From Stratiolaelaps scimitus (Eukaryota > Arthropoda > Arachnida > Mesostigmata > Laelapidae), in the NCBI GenBank assembly GCA_019614645.1, contig JABWDB010000001.1:23243501-23307500 (forward strand): a stretch of DNA of 64,000 nt, in the 5' to 3' direction. Positions 12,841 to 26,808 of this stretch are shown in pieces (position 1 is the stretch's first letter; every line of letters begins with the position of its first letter). Below the pieces are notes generated by a model, which had not been told where the DNA came from, made no database searches, and saw only the letters and a program-made list of their open reading frames with translations. The position numbers and the translations under genes are program-made.

Positions 12841-14600
12841 CGTTGTCGAGAATGCCCAAAGTTTCTTCGCTGTTTTCGTCTACTTCCCGACTTCGAGTTG
12901 GTTTAGACCTTGAGCATCCTTCATTTATTGCAGCTTCCTATTTCTCTGCTGCTCCTTTCACATTTTCGTTTTCTCTCCTCCTCGCTGTCTCTCTCTCTCT
13001 CGAAGACGGTCTGGTAGAAGAGCTTTCCATGAGTGGGCACTGTCTTGTGACTGTCGAAGCGAGACAGAGGACTCGAGACGGTCACGGACCGCTCAGACCA
13101 TATAAAGGATGCTACTTCTGGCGTCTCCTTAACGCAATCTACAGAACAACATGGGCAGCAGCAGCAGCACCAACATGGCGATGGGACTGGTGGACGCCTA
13201 GACGTAAGCGATGTTGATGCGAGCATTGCCCGTTGCTGACCCATTCGCAGAGTAAAGGGCTCAGCTGCATAGTGGATTCCCCAGGGCCTCCTCGCCGTAG
13301 GGGGGCTAGCAGCAGTGACGGCGGCGGTAGTGGTTCAGTAGCTATCGCCCGCTGACCAAAGCATATCCAAGCAGGCCGGTACTGCCGAAACATGCCTGCC
13401 ACGGGGTTCATTGGAGGCTGGTTTTGGGCTTGCCGCGAAGGAACGAGCACATGTGAGGCCGGTCAGGGAGGCGAGTGGGTCAAATAAGGGAACAAGCGTG
13501 GGTGGCAGTAGTGAGTTCGCCGGGTGGGAATATTGGTGCTCATATCCTGTCTCATAAGCCACCTAGGTCTCTGTGGCTCCATATTACAACGGGTGGCCGC
13601 TGTGGGCCAATCTAGCCACGCAGCCTGGCCGCTGTCCGATCAGACCGACAGAACAGTGAGCATACCAGCAGGCCAACCAGCGGGCCAGGCTCGTCATCCA
13701 GCGTTAGACATCCATCTTAGTGGCACACGGGGATCATACGGGGAGGGCTCGCGACGAACTTGCTTCGTTGCCCGTTGGCTCTCAGCCCTCGGCCAGACGA
13801 GGTAAAGGGTCTAGGTAGGTCAAAGCTTGCCAAGGCTCGGACGCTGTCCCTCATTCGCGGGCCAGAGCACACCCCTCCGTCCCTGCAGATAGTGATACCT
13901 CCGCCCCTCGGTTAGCATTGGCCGCCGGTCTGTCGTCACCGTCCCCGTGGACGGCCAGAGGTCGGACGATAGCTCGGACGCAACCAGGAACGACGGACTA
14001 TGGTGGCGGCAGAGTGGTCGTCAGTTGGCGACGGCTTTAAGTAAGCTGGGTAGCTGGTCAGTTGGGCGGCCTTATGCAGAAAAGCTGCAGAAGCAGGAGC
14101 AGCAGGACGACGTATCCAGTCTTGTGACGGGACACAGGCCGACGATGCTGAGTCTCTCGCGGCAGCAGCAGCCGCTGATGCCTATGCTAGTATTAAGGAA
14201 GAACAATATGGCACTGGTGCCCCTGCTGTAGCTGCCTCGTTCCTTCGTGACGAGGAAAGAGTATTGATAGGCCGACTTTGCGCTTCGTTTCTGTATAGCT
14301 AACGTCACCAGCAGTGTTGGTCTTGTCCGTTCGCCACTGAACGTACGGTGGTGTTTGACAAAAGCCATAGCGCGGGAGGTTCATCTAAGCGAGAGGAGCT
14401 TAGCCGGATATCTGCTATACTAGGTACAATGCCTGTCCGCAGCGTATTATCAACTTGTACCTACTGTTGATGCTTGGGCTGGGTCTGTGGCTACAGTACG
14501 CTGGCCAACCACAACGATGGCATCGCTCTGTCGGTGCCCGGGCCAGATACACCCATTTAGTGCATTGCAGTTGCTCTGCAAAATCTATGGATGGTTGAGA
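12841..14600. other. GC-rich region, no gene recognised
   Basis: A TATAAAGG string lies at 13101-13108, but no matching initiator sits about 30 bases downstream. The only repeats are short CTCT and CAG runs. Overlapping open frames on both strands have no domain signature. Confidence 0.45.
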
Positions 14601-14607
14601 AGGTAAA

Positions 14608-14648
14608 GGTTTATTGGTTTATTAAAGGAGCTGCAATTTCACAACGCT
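14608..14648 (-). mobile_element. retroelement 3' end, copy A
   Basis: Read on the minus strand, this is a short sequence with a GAAATTGCAGCTCC core followed by AATAAACC twice in tandem (plus-strand GGTTTATT at 14608-14615 and 14616-14623). It aligns by eye with copies at 46294-46350 and 53891-53939 over about 35 bases: the TGCAG core, then a 7-8 base spacer, then AATAAAC. A polyadenylation-type signal followed by a short tandem tail is usual for the 3' end of non-LTR retrotransposons or their SINEs. The family and the 5' extent are unknown. The other two copies have different tails, which argues that the tails were made at integration. Confidence 0.55.
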
Positions 14649-14691
14649 TAGAAAGAACTTAGTAGTGGTGAAATCGGTTATTATACATTTG

Positions 14692-14701
14692 TTTTTTTTT
14701 T
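14692..14701. repeat. poly-T run
   Basis: Ten consecutive T. Confidence 0.8.
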
Positions 14702-16754
14702 GAAAATTTTCTTTGTTGGCTAGGAGGAGGGGAGAAGTGTACAGCGGTGTGTATGCGCGTGTGTCTATTGAGTCACAACCCATTTTATTATATTAGATTT
14801 AATCGAAGTACTTTTAATGTATAGCAGACGATTAGATTGTTGTAGACGATCATACAGCAGTGTTTATTGCACCGGCCATCCCCGATCGACTGGAAGCAGC
14901 GATTGTAGAATCATTGGCGTCGATTGCGCGTGCCGTGGCGTGGGAGGGCGTCATCGAAATGCGCCACTGCACACAAACAATAATAAGTTGCTACTGCTTA
15001 TGTTACTGCCTCTGCCGTTGTGATCTGCTGGCTGGCGGTTGTCCGTTTGCTCTGGCCGACGTAGCGACGGTTGTGGTGGCGGAGGTGGTCGTGCTGGCGA
15101 CGGTGGTGGTTGTGATGGCCTAATGTGCCGCTGTTACCCCTGCTGCAGTGGTCCCTCGTTGCTGTTGTGGGAGGTCATCCGACCGCCGCTACAATGAGCG
15201 CCTGGGTGGGTCGACCCACTGGCCGACCGGCGAGGGGTGGGTGATTTGGTCACCGTACGACTACGACCAGACCAAGCAGAGGGCCTAGTCTCTGGGCCAC
15301 TAGCTGGCAGCAGAGACAGCTAGCCGCTCCTAGGAGTTAGTTCAACGGCAACGCACAGTCACAGTGCTTCAGTGGTAAGCAAGTAGCAGCAAGGATAGGC
15401 CACGCGTAGGGTGGCAGTGAGGCACCGAACTCTCGCTGGCCGACTGCGATGAGACGAGATCGGATGGCGGTAGCGACCAACGGGCGGTCGACCGATTCGA
15501 CCAAAGGAGGGGGTCATCAACATCAAGCTAGTAGCGTTGGCGCGGTCAGCTAGCAGCAGTGGCCCGGAGCAGGCAGCAGTCCACCGGAGGGCCATCATCA
15601 TGTCCCCCATTAGGGACAACCAGCGCTAAACCAGTCGACGGGAGACCAACCTAGCTCGTTGTTGTCGTCGTAGTACTGACCGAGTACTGACCAAGCAAGC
15701 AAGTAAACGGCGACGACGGCGATCGGGTGGCCGGGTTGACCACCAGTGGGCTGCTGGCCAGCTCGCCAGAGAGGAGCGGCAAGCGAGCGAGCGCAAATTG
15801 CCCTCTCCTACTTGCTTCCCCCTTCCCGGCGCCTACTTGGGGATCGTTAAGGGGCTGCTCACACAGCCTTGCCTTGGATACCCAAGTGGGCAGCGGTCCA
15901 GCTTGGCTGCTAGACAGCCCTTTGCTACAGGCACTACACGATGACGACGGTGCCGGCGGCAACCGCTGCAGTCTACAAGATTGCTGCTCTATGGCTACTG
16001 GTGCTTCTCCTACAGATGCTGCTGTTGAGCTGCAGTGAACTTGCAGACGTCATTGATACGCACTAGGCAGATTCACTTACTTTGCTTCTTCCAAAGGCGG
16101 TGGCGGTAATGGTGCCGATGGCGACCAACTGACCATGCCTGTTGTGGACACTCGGTAACTGGACGAACTGAACTCGAGTTCGGTCGCATCACCTTTGATC
16201 CGGTCACTGTCCTGCGGCGCAGCAATCTGTACAGATTCACCTTTATGGAAGCCACCCTTTCCGAGGACTAAGCACACACATTTTTCACAGACACCTAACC
16301 ACGCGGTTTGACTTCGGTTGCTGTTACCTTCCGTGTGACGGCGGTATTTCCGGGTGGGTCTTGGAACCGGCCTCCCCTTGTATCTGTTTGACCGTGGATG
16401 GTCTTAGTCTATTTACCCCCAATAGACGGCAACGGCAGAAGCGAACGTTGCAGCGACTCCACTCTCTCGCTCGTTACGATTGTCTACTCCAAAGGCTGCT
16501 ACAGCTGACGCCGTTGATACAGCCGTTAACGTCTTATGGCGAACAGCCGGTAGCGCCGACAAGTCGCGCCGAGGAGGTGGATTACCCGCCCCGTCCTCGG
16601 TAGGCCGTGGCAGAAGCGAGCGATCCGGAAAATTCAGAGCTGTTCATACTTTTGGGGACGACGACGACGGCACGGCATGCGAACGAACGAATGAACGAGA
16701 TAGACTGTGAAAGTGTGGGAGGCAGGGTGGCTAGTCGTACTATTATAGTACGAA

Positions 16755-16808
16755 GTAGTGGCAGTAGTAATAGTAGAAGTAGTAGCAGCAGCAAGCGCGG
16801 TAGTAGTC
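16755..16808. repeat. imperfect AGT/AGC triplet repeat
   Basis: Repeated GTA/AGT/AGC triplets with scattered substitutions. Confidence 0.75.
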
Positions 16809-17012
16809 GTGATGGTGGATGCAGAGAAGCGGAGTGCACTCACTATGAGTCTCTCTGAGTGTGGCGAGAGAAGACCCCGAGGGCGAAAGTGGAGCTCCGA
16901 TATCTAGAAAGGCATTACGTTTGGGGGACAGGATGGTGTGGGGGCATCGGGCCGGCGTTGGCGGCGAAGAATGAACGCAGAAGAAGAACGACGATGACTG
17001 ACGAAGAGACGC

Positions 17013-17030
17013 TGCAGCAGCAGCAGCAGC
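17013..17030. repeat. (GCA)n repeat
   Basis: Six CAG-type triplets in tandem. Confidence 0.85.
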
Positions 17031-17133
17031 GAACCGGCCGGCGTGATACGAGAGAAAGGCGAGAAAGGACGAAGGCAAAGGGACGGACGACTCGAGGTGC
17101 TAGGGGTGGTGGTGGTGGTATGGTGGGAGAGGA

Positions 17134-17147
17134 GGGGGGGGGGGGGG
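17134..17147. repeat. poly-G run
   Basis: Fourteen consecutive G after a GGT-rich stretch that starts at about 17103. The G richness could allow quadruplex folding; that is inference. Confidence 0.85.
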
Positions 17148-17467
17148 TATGATGGAGAAAAAGATGACGAAGGAGCCAAGTGAGGGAGCAGCTACCAAGG
17201 GATCGTCGGAAGTGGTATAGTGTGGGTGTGCGCGTTCGGCTAGGTAGTAGTCGTTACCGTTGTGATGACTGTGTGGTGGTGCGACGTGTGACGAGCATCA
17301 CATATACCCATGCACACGAACATCGAGCAGGAAGAGAACAGGAACCCAGGAGCCTTCTCAGAGCAAGTAAAGCAGAGAAATAGCACAGGGCGAAGCAGGG
17401 CGGGAAGGAAGCATGACTCGCCAGCAGCCAACTTCTCGCACGTCTGTCCGAGGCGCTACCAACTGAT

Positions 17468-17487
17468 CGAGAGAGAGAGAGAGAGAG
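17468..17487. repeat. (GA)n tract
   Basis: Ten GA dinucleotides. Confidence 0.85.
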
Positions 17488-19972
17488 TGAACACTACTCT
17501 TCATGTCTGTGTTACTGTTGCTGCACTGTACCGCATTGCGTAAGACCGCCACTACCCCCACCCCCCACGACCACCCTTGCCATATCCTTCCCTGTTCAGC
17601 TCCCTTATCCCGTCATCGACAGCAGAGGACCCTCTCACGGCTTGCCAAATGTCGAAAAAAGTTTCGATATTCGATCCATTCCTCGACAATAGCAACATGG
17701 CCCGGCGCCAGCTTCGAAGGATTGTGTCACATTGTTCTTGGATTTTGAGACGCATGGCGCTGCATTGCACGGCGCCAACGGTGGCAACGGTTGCGGGTGC
17801 CCCCTACCTTTCGATGTCGCCGGGTGCAGTATGCAACGCAGCTGGAAGGCGGCACCACAGAGCTTCCCTCTCCTCTCAAGCCGGAATAGAATCAGAGGTA
17901 GCACGATTTGCACGCTGGCAAGACAGTGCACTAAGTATGTAGGTTGGGTATAGAATAAGAGGAGGAGATAATGGGAAATGGAGGGGGGAGCCAAGCTGGA
18001 GACTCTGGAGCGAGCTGAGAGAAAGTCAGGGGGAAATGGAACGAAGTGTGTAGGAGACAAGCAAGTGTGCAGAAGTCAGCCGGTGCCAGTGAGCTCGCCT
18101 CCGTCAGCAACGTGTCGTCTACAAAAAAAAAAGCGAGCGGTGGCCCCGGTGACGGGTGATGTAGTTAGAAATGAACCCACGACGGCTAGAGTACCGTACG
18201 AAAAAGATGTTCAACTCGAACAGGCGGGTTCAGGTCGACAGCGAAGGCGGCCACGTACCCGCGGAAACCGGCGGGACATGCAGCGAGGGAGGGTAGGTTC
18301 AAAACCGTTTGTGTCGACGTGCAGATGCCGACTCGCTTTGCCACCGCCCCTGTGCAGCTGCCGCCGTTTGTCCCGCCACCGCGAAGGACTCGCCATTTGC
18401 CTCGTTCTGTTCATTCTCTTGTGGCACCTCTTGAAAATGAAACGTGAGAGCAGAAGGGTTCTTTCCCTTCACGAAAGTCAGTTTCTCCTGGTAACGAGCG
18501 AAGGCAGACGCCACTCTCGCAAGCGTGCAAGCATTTCGACGAACGGACCTCTCCTTTCTCCTCGTTCTCGCTCTGTATTTAATTAGCGCAGTCAGCCAGC
18601 AGTAAGCTAGCTGTCTACCCAACGCTTGCCTTGCTGCCATTGGATGCAAGCCAGTTGCTTTGCTCGCATCGGCTGTGCATGTGCATGCTGGTGATGGGGC
18701 ACGTAGCCCCATACCTACCTACCTACAAGCTACATGCAGCAGCGTATCTATCTGCCTGTGTCGGGGCATACTGGGTGCACGATAGAAAATGAGTACGAAG
18801 CGGACGATCAGCTCAGAGCTGGGAAGCAGCCCGCCAGCGGTTGGAGGAGCCGACTCGCTGCAAAGGAGCTCAAGACAAGAGGCTGGGGTGGGACGCGTTT
18901 AAAATGTAGCATTTCGCGATTGAAATACATTCGCTCGTTATTTTGCTTCTTCCACTTGCTCCACAATCTCGCAGCAGCTTGCGCCAGCAGACAGACTCAG
19001 CAGGCGGCAGGCGGCCGATCGTACATGCCGGGCCGATGGTAACAGGAGCGGTTTCTCGCAGTCGCAGAGGCAGCGGCAGAGACGGAGGCGAGTGGCAGCA
19101 AGTCCAGAACGGTTCTTTCTTGTTTGCGATGGAAGAGATAAGAACGAATGTTCTTCCTGCAAGCGCTGCGACGGCAATATCGTTGAGTCTGTGTGTGTGC
19201 GTGCGTCTGCACAGCTCCACCATAGGGTTTCCTGATGGTGGTGCTGCTGCTGCTATTGCTGTTGCTGCATAGAGTTGGAGTTCCCACTCTTGACTGCTAC
19301 TGCCAGCTTCTAGGTTTTAGTGATGGTTTCTACCCACTTCGCGATGGCAACGTCTGGCCTCATGAGGCAGCTCGAGCAGCTTCGTTTGCAAGGGTAGCGG
19401 GGGTAGCAGTCGCGCCGCTAGCGACTGCGGCGGCGGCATGCCCTCCCTCAGCTAGCACCCCCATAGAAGAAAGGAGGGTGAGAAATGCATGGACAGTAGG
19501 GCGATACAGGGAACGGCGCGGGCAGGCACGACGACGACGACACGGACTGACGAGCGACGAAAAACGAACAGAGAAAAGAAAATTCCTTCTGGTTCCTTTC
19601 TCGTTTTCTTCTTCTTCCGTGCTCTCTTTTCTTTTTCTCGACAAGACAGGCAAAAAACACTTGAAGGTCAGTTCAGCCCGCCAGCGCAGTCATATCCAGA
19701 AGAAGCGGCTCTGCGCAATGTTCGAGTGGGCCAGATGCAGAAAAGGCTCCGTTGAAGGGAAACTCGGTGACGGTGAGACAGTGCGATAGACAGATACCTC
19801 GCTGGCCTCCCCTCCGATTTCCACATCTCAAACGAAGATCCAATGTCGCCTCACACAAGCAACAGCAGTAAGAATGGCGACAAAATACAACTAAAACGAC
19901 AACAACAACTAATCTAACTATATAGTCTAATTGTCAATGAGGTTATTAATGACAGGTCGGCATATCAATCAT

Positions 19973-20008
19973 CGTGGTATGTATGACATCGGCGTGGTAT
20001 GTATGACA
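19973..20008. repeat. two-unit tandem repeat
   Basis: A 16-base word (CGTGGTATGTATGACA) occurs twice, at 19973-19988 and 19993-20008, giving a 20-base period. Confidence 0.9.
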
Positions 20009-22980
20009 ACCTTTCTTGTGTAGGATTAGTAGGAGGTAAAGCCTCTCGATAACGACTCGAACGAAAACACCACGTAGGCGTCAAAGACAACATACATTTA
20101 ATGCCATTAGGTTTACTAATGATATAATAGCAACTTCCGCGAATCGGCCAGCCGAAATGCCTCGACCAGCTAACACGGATCGCAAGTAGCAGAATCAGTG
20201 AAAGGAGAATACGCTTTAGCTGACTATGCCTTTTCGCGCAGGGGAGCTAGCTGCCTCACCTTTAGTCACCCGAAGAATCCCAAAGATCAGCGCCATTTGT
20301 CTCCTTCTTCCACCTGACGCTTGCTCCATTGCATTGTTCTCTTCGCGCCTTTTTTTTTCCCTTATGCCCAGCCGGTTGGTATCTATTTTGAGCACTGCCA
20401 TTCGGCTCGGGAGCTGTACCCATGTACCCTTTCGTTCGATAGTTGTCTAACTTTCCCTGCTTACAGAAGCCGGCCCCCGCCGCCGCCGCCGCGGTGGAGG
20501 GATGCCGCTTCCACAAGGTCTCCCTCCACACTTGATGTGGGCGGTGTCGGCTCGTACCCATCGAATGGTGTGGTCTACTGGCTGAAGTCGGGCTTGCCAC
20601 ACCTGTGTTGAGGCCCGGATGCCTCCAGTCAGACAACAAATTGCTTTGTCTTGGCTCCTTTCAGCGCAGCGGTCGTCCTGTTAATCCTGACGAAAAATTG
20701 CCCCAATTTTTCAGGGGAACCAATGCTGTCGTTGTCCTTCTGCTTTCGGCGGGCTCTGAGACACAAGCCTGTGGCCTCTTCGTACATACTCATACTCTCT
20801 CTCTCTCTCTGCCGATCACACTGGAGTGACCTACTGCAGCGGTGCCAATTGTGCTATGCCGACTTTTTGCACGGGCCAGCTTCTATCTCCTCACATCTCC
20901 ACCATGCGTGTGTGTCCGACTGCATGTGGGGGACCCTGTTGAAAAAAATGTGCGGACTTCGTGTCTAGAAACGACAATTATATATTGCAACTTTAATGGA
21001 TACCATGTCAGTCTCCCGAAGAGGCATTGCCAAGCAACCAGCAAAGGCGAACTATAAAACGTATACAGGCTGTTTCATCTAATGTACGTGCCCTTCCTTA
21101 GATAACGATGTTTTCTCTAAAATCCCATGTTGTTTACTATATGTAGACGTTTGCAAAAGTTGACAATGTAGTGAAATGGATTGCTTTTTAGCAAATTATG
21201 TCCACAGCAACTGGGCAGCTTGCCGCCGTACAATAAATACTGTGCCAATATCCCTTTACTCTAAAATAACACCTGTTATTAGTAGGTTAATTAGTCAATT
21301 AGCCATTTTGAGAGAGGTTCAATCTGGCGGCGAACATCAAAGCAAATCCTGCACCCAGTGAAGTACTGCATTTTATTTCGCGAACAAGCCTCATGTGTGC
21401 TCATATTGGTCGACACTCAGTGTTATCTGGAAGTACTATTTGCTTTCCGACTTTGGTAATGGCAATCAGTATCATCAAGGTCAAACGCGTAATGGGGGCA
21501 GACTTGTCTATGGAGTAAGTGCAAACGTCGACCGGCAATTGAAGCAATCCTAGGTCGGACAATTCGCAGCCTTTTTCTGAGCCAGCAGCTGGGGGAGGGA
21601 CCAATGTGGCCACAGGAGGGACCTTCGGCCCGCACTTTACGACTCATTGCACCTTTACAATTCGCTCGCCTGAGGCCGCCCCGACAATTGGTCCACACCA
21701 CATTGCCGCCAGTGACGCAGACCACCGATCGCGCCTCACATAAAGCCAGCTCTGCTAGTCACTCTAGCTATATATATATATTGTCCTATCGTTCGCTCTC
21801 TCTTGCTACGGTTGCCGCTCAGCCTCGAGAGATTTCTAATTTTTCATTCAAATTTCAAAGCCTCCCCTATCTAGCTGCAGTGCGCGCCAACGTGTACACG
21901 AACGCCACGGCCGGTCTTTTACCCGGACCCGTTGCGTTGTTAGCCTCTCCCCACTGCTGTCCGCTTGAATCGCCGGCGAGACTGGACTCAAGCGAGCTAA
22001 ACGAGCCGGTGAACGAAGACGTCTTCGAGGGTCCTATCGGCCACCTATCCCTACACGGATCGCTTAGACGCCAGGCGTCCTCCTCCCCTGCTCGTGATAG
22101 AGAAAAAAAAAGAATGACTCGAGAGTAGCGGGAACCTCTGGCAGTGGTAGTTCAGCAGCGGCAGCGGCGTTTTGTAATGAGGAAATATGCGATCCCTCAA
22201 GAAAAGGACGAAGAGGAAGAGAACGAGGCAGCAGTAGCATTATGGAAAAAGTCCTTCTGGGATGTTCACCATCTTCTTCTACTGGCCCTCGGGGACCTGC
22301 AAGGGCAGCCGAAGAAGAATAGAGAGAGAGAGAGATCGTAATTCCCTTCGTTTTTTTTCCCCCGCGTCTTCGGCTTCGTCTCGCTTCTCATATCTGCTCC
22401 TCACGCCGGTGCCACGCTGCTCAAGGTTCCACTTCTCTGCCGCTACCCGCTTCCGGCGCCACCGCCGCCACCACTGAACAACCAGACTGGTCTTCTGCTG
22501 CCGGCCGTGTGACTATACCTCGGTCGCCGGCAAAACTCACACAGCTGAGGATAGGAGATAAAATGATCGATACGTGAATAACTTAACAGAGGTGCCTCTT
22601 GAAGGAGAGCTTCCCGCTCCGGTCGTACCGAGTCGTCCGCCGACGCCAAGCAGCTTGCCACGGACGAGTCCGTGCCGCCAGGCCGCCAGCCAGGGCGCGG
22701 CCATCGCGGCTCGACCGCTACGCAAGGCTGCGCTCTGCCTTTCCGCTGTTCCGCCTCGCCTTCACGCAAGCGCGACCTCCACTCTTAAGGGGGCAATACA
22801 GACTGAAGCAGAACAGGCCCAGGCAACTCTAGCCAGCTAGCTGACTACGACCATACGAAGCCAAGCCAAAGCCCCCTATCGACGCTATCGACTTCTTCGC
22901 CCGCCTCATCGACTTTGTAGTTGATCACGCGCCATGTGGCCCATCAGGCATGGCCAGCCAGCCAGCCAATGCTAATGCTT
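20009..22980. other. mixed region, no gene confirmed
   Basis: A (CCG)n run lies at 20478-20492. From 20900 to 21550 the sequence is AT-richer with no feature. The plus-strand frame 21604-22128 is open for 174 codons. Its second half begins just after a pyrimidine-rich stretch ending in CAG at 21822, which resembles a splice acceptor, but I recognise no family. A GA run lies at 22321-22334. Confidence 0.4.
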
Positions 22981-25900
22981 CACAGTAACCAAAGTACTCA
23001 TATGTAAAAGTATGCACGTACAAAGATAGTAATGATGATCACGTTATTAATTCGTAGCAGCAGCAGCAGCACATGTATGATAAGTCTACCGAAAATATAT
23101 ACAGAAGTACCAGATTGAACTTCGATCCATTTTGGCAGCTAAAGTACATGATTCGTGTGGAGATAAAGTTACGGTTGGCATAGCCTTGTTTTGAACGAGA
23201 TTATATATTTTATTAAATCGTTAGAATAGTATGAACACTTCCGTTCAGAATAATGTTATATCTTATTACACGCACGTGTATTGCACGTTTGTGCTAAAAC
23301 TCAATCGAGTCTCCTAATAATAATAATAATAGAAATGTAAACATTACACTAATAATAACAAAATTGCCGGGGAAGCAAATTCAACAAATATAATCCGAGA
23401 AAAAAATATAAACGTGAGTGAATCCCGTTACAGTGGTGATGATCGCAGCCTGTCGCGTCCTGTCTGCGTAACACCTTCGCTATGAGCCGCTCGTGATTGC
23501 CCTTGTTCCAGATTCCTCATCAAAGATGAACATACGAAGCGTATGTTTCGACGTGGCGTTAACGACGAGTCAAATAAAAGTATAACTCTCAGCGTGGCAA
23601 GCAGAAAGTCTAGACACCGACAAAAAGTGCTGACACAGAACGCAAGTCTAGCAGTATTTAAGTTTTGAATGAGGCATAATGTAATCATAGAGTTCCTGCC
23701 AGTCCGTTTCGAGCAGTAAGAGCTGTTCGTGCCCTCGTGGTGCATTACTCGTCCGCCAGTGTAACACCAATTCGGTCATCGTTCAACTAGTTGCGGAGTA
23801 CTTTCTTCGCTGCTAATCGCACTAAGGGAATCTGCTGTGCTCTGTGCGTAGTAGTACCTGCGCACCCCATTTGCATCGTCTACTTGATGCAGTTTTCCGC
23901 TTTCCCACTGTTCCCAACTGGACCTGCGACACAGCCACCCATGCGGATAGCAACACGGAACAGCATACAAGCACGACATGCGACCAGCGAAGAGTATGCC
24001 GCTCCAAACCCTTCTGACTTCGCGTCCTGTGGTGATTACGAGTTACTGAGTCGTCAACAGCCAGGAGTCGAGCGGGTAGGCTTGACGTGCGGCCGAACAA
24101 AGCCTCCACTCAGCAGCAGCCAGCTCGCTCGCCTTTGTAATCTACTTAGCCAGCTCGAGGGGATTCGGGACCTTCTAACGCGAACCTTCCCTAACCATAC
24201 CCCGTTTCCCTATTTCTCAGCTAAGGAGTAGTGAGTCTCCGGGTCCACTCTCAGTTCGCTCGATCTATCTCTCCCCCTCTCGCCAACTCTAAGCGAGGAG
24301 TGCGTTAATACCACAGAGCAGCACCGACTTTGACTTGCGGCCCAGGCCCTGCCGGCTCCCGACGGCCTGCAGTCGGCCTATAGTCCACCCATAAGGCACA
24401 AGACCGGCAGCGAAGCAGCTTGGAATCCGCCAGAGAGAGCCTGCCAGTGAGCTCGAAACTCAGGAACAGGGAGCAGACAGCGTTCGCGAGAGCAGTCCTA
24501 GACTCTGAGCCTTGTGGCCCACGACACGGAGAGCTTCCATCCCCATGACACTTCCCAACGACAAATACTTTCAGCGAAGAGGGTCAGTATTCTGTGGCTG
24601 CGTGACTTCCAACTACTTGCTACCGACTACACTCTTAACTGTTCTCAACGATTTCTCATTTTCCTCGAGCTACACACCGTCTTTTGTCCCTCGTCAAGAA
24701 TCACAGAAACACCTCAGTCGAGCCGAAGTTCTGATTGACTATTACTTGCGTGCCTTTCGGGATCTAATCCAACAAATATTCGACAAACAAAAGCAATCAA
24801 CGAGCCGTAGCTCGCCGCTGGCGAGGAACGACAACTGTAACTGTTCATCGGTACACCATTATCATGTGTCGTCAGACGAATCCGTAATCCTCTGTACATA
24901 TGCGTCCCTTACAACTGGAGCTCCATCTAGAACGCGCCCTGACATCAGGAGCATTCACCTCTGCCGCGCCGTCTTCAAGTGTTTCAGCTCAATTCAAATC
25001 TAACAGAGATGGGCGTTTTTTACCGCCCAACGAAACCGTGGCTGGCGACGTGTGCAAGGTAAACCGTATCAAGCTTGAAAAGTGCTGCGGCACATTCGAT
25101 TTCAATACCAACTTCATTGGTAACAGATTAGGATGGCGCGCATAGAGATCAAGATAAGAAAGATACTGGTAGTTTTTCTTCTTTTTTTTGTTCAGTAGGA
25201 GTAGATTGTGTGTTTTTACGGCATCATAGATCAGAAATAGCTGGATGAGGCCACATGTATTGGTTTTGCCATTCACATAAGATGAGGGAAGGCACACGAG
25301 AGACAAAAATGGCATCAAGCCATACTAACGGTGGCCGTGTGTGTTTTACTGAGGACGGGAAGAAAGCATAAATAATCCTTAGACTACTACTCCTACTATC
25401 CAAAGACCACATATACGCCTAAGTTGGCCTGGTGGCAGCGGACAATGGCATACAGCCGTACCTTTAACGGCAACCTGCAGGGGGCGTATATTTCTGGTTA
25501 TATATTGTTGGTTATTATAATAGTTGCTGATTGCCGGTACAGCCACACGGCTTCTGCTACAGGATGTGCGACGCAACCTTAGGCTGTGTGAGTCTTGAAG
25601 GTTGGTCCGTTGGTGGGTGGGAATACAGCTAGATCGTATCGTTGTGGCCGGTTGTCAAGTTGGTGCTGGCCGTGTCGGTGCCACTGTACGATGCCGTGGG
25701 GGGGCGTCGGTCGCTACGCAGCGTTAAGGTAGATCTAACTGGACAGAGGATAGGTGGCTGACTCCCTGTCTGCCCGTTTGCCTGCCTCGTCCTTTTCTGC
25801 TTTTGCTTAGTCTCCTTGGCTTAATCTGTATACAAAGTGCATTTGCCTAACAAGAACCTGACAGGGTACGCATGGCGAGTGGTTGATGGGGAAAGCGAGA

Positions 25901-26800
25901 TGGGAACGTTGGTTGGACCCTGGTAACGCGGCAGGCTGGTACTGCACGGGGGCGTGGAAGCTCTGTCTTCGCGGACTGCTTGGCGGGGTAGACCACGAGT
26001 CGCTTGGTAGGAGCTGCTGGTAGGCCTCATATATAATTCATAGCCGACGCGCGGTGCCTGGCCGCCAGCCGCTGTAGTGCTAAATACCGCATGCCTCGTC
26101 GTTTCCCCACCCAGATGGCTAGTCGGACTGCTCCCAAAACCTTAGCTGTTTGGCCGATCGGTCGAGCGTCCCTCCAGCCGACTGACCATGGACGAACTGG
26201 CCACTGCTTCTCATCTATTGCCATGCTAGATATTGACTGGCAATACGGGTGGCTCACTAGAGACGGAGGCCACCGCACCTCCAGCGGACACAGGCGGTAA
26301 ACGTATTTCCGCATAGAATACAGGACCACATGCCAATAGGTATTACTGACCAAAGGATCACCCTCCCTATCTGGTAATCTCACAGAGCTTGGGGATACTC
26401 AATCACAAATTGGATTGTTGAGAAATTTGATGCATGTGTATAAAGGTTCAGTATCCGAGTTCGAGCGAGAGAGCGAGGCCAGCAAAGTTCTTTGCATGTT
26501 CTTGCTTCTCGCTAGACCCGTCATTGCCACTATTTTCCCTTCCAATATAAAATTGTAGATGAACAACAATATCAACGCACAACAGCAATCGTTGCACACA
26601 GCGAATAGACAAGTACGATCACTACTATGGATATCAAAGCTAAACAGAACGGGGCAAGGAGGTGGCGAACAGAGCAGAACAATTTTGTGAATGCAGCCTT
26701 CGTCTTTTCGTTGCAAGCCTTAGTACCTCACCCTCCATTCGCTAGGCATCTAGCGTACGTAGCCTTAACGCACATCTAGACTGACTGTGCCAGCTGCCTG
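22981..26800. other. mixed region, no gene recognised
   Basis: 22980-23420 is strongly AT-rich, with a (GCA)n run at about 23057-23070 and a (TAA)n run at 23315-23330. A 163-codon plus-strand frame lies at 24512-25003. It begins with a non-ATG codon (TTG or GTG), is serine-rich, and has no known motif. The rest shows only short open frames on both strands. Confidence 0.4.
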
Positions 26801-26808
26801 GGAACGAA

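Larger units (their letters stand above)
14702..19850. other. long GC-rich region with triplet repeats, no gene recognised
   Basis: Triplet and mononucleotide repeats are frequent, and GT/GGT-rich sequence lies around 15050-15125. A 202-codon plus-strand frame (17978-18586) and a 184-codon one (19235-19789) are open, but they are rich in Arg/Ser or Leu runs and overlap equally open minus-strand frames, so composition explains them. The leucine run at the start of the second resembles a signal peptide only because of a GCT/CTG repeat. Confidence 0.45.

Noticed and set aside
13101..13108. TATAAAGG as a TATA box
   Set aside because: No initiator at the expected distance and no gene recognised downstream.
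25423..25433. TGGCCTGGTGG identical to the SINE A box
   Set aside because: No B box, 3' end or duplication follows, so it is a chance 11-base match.
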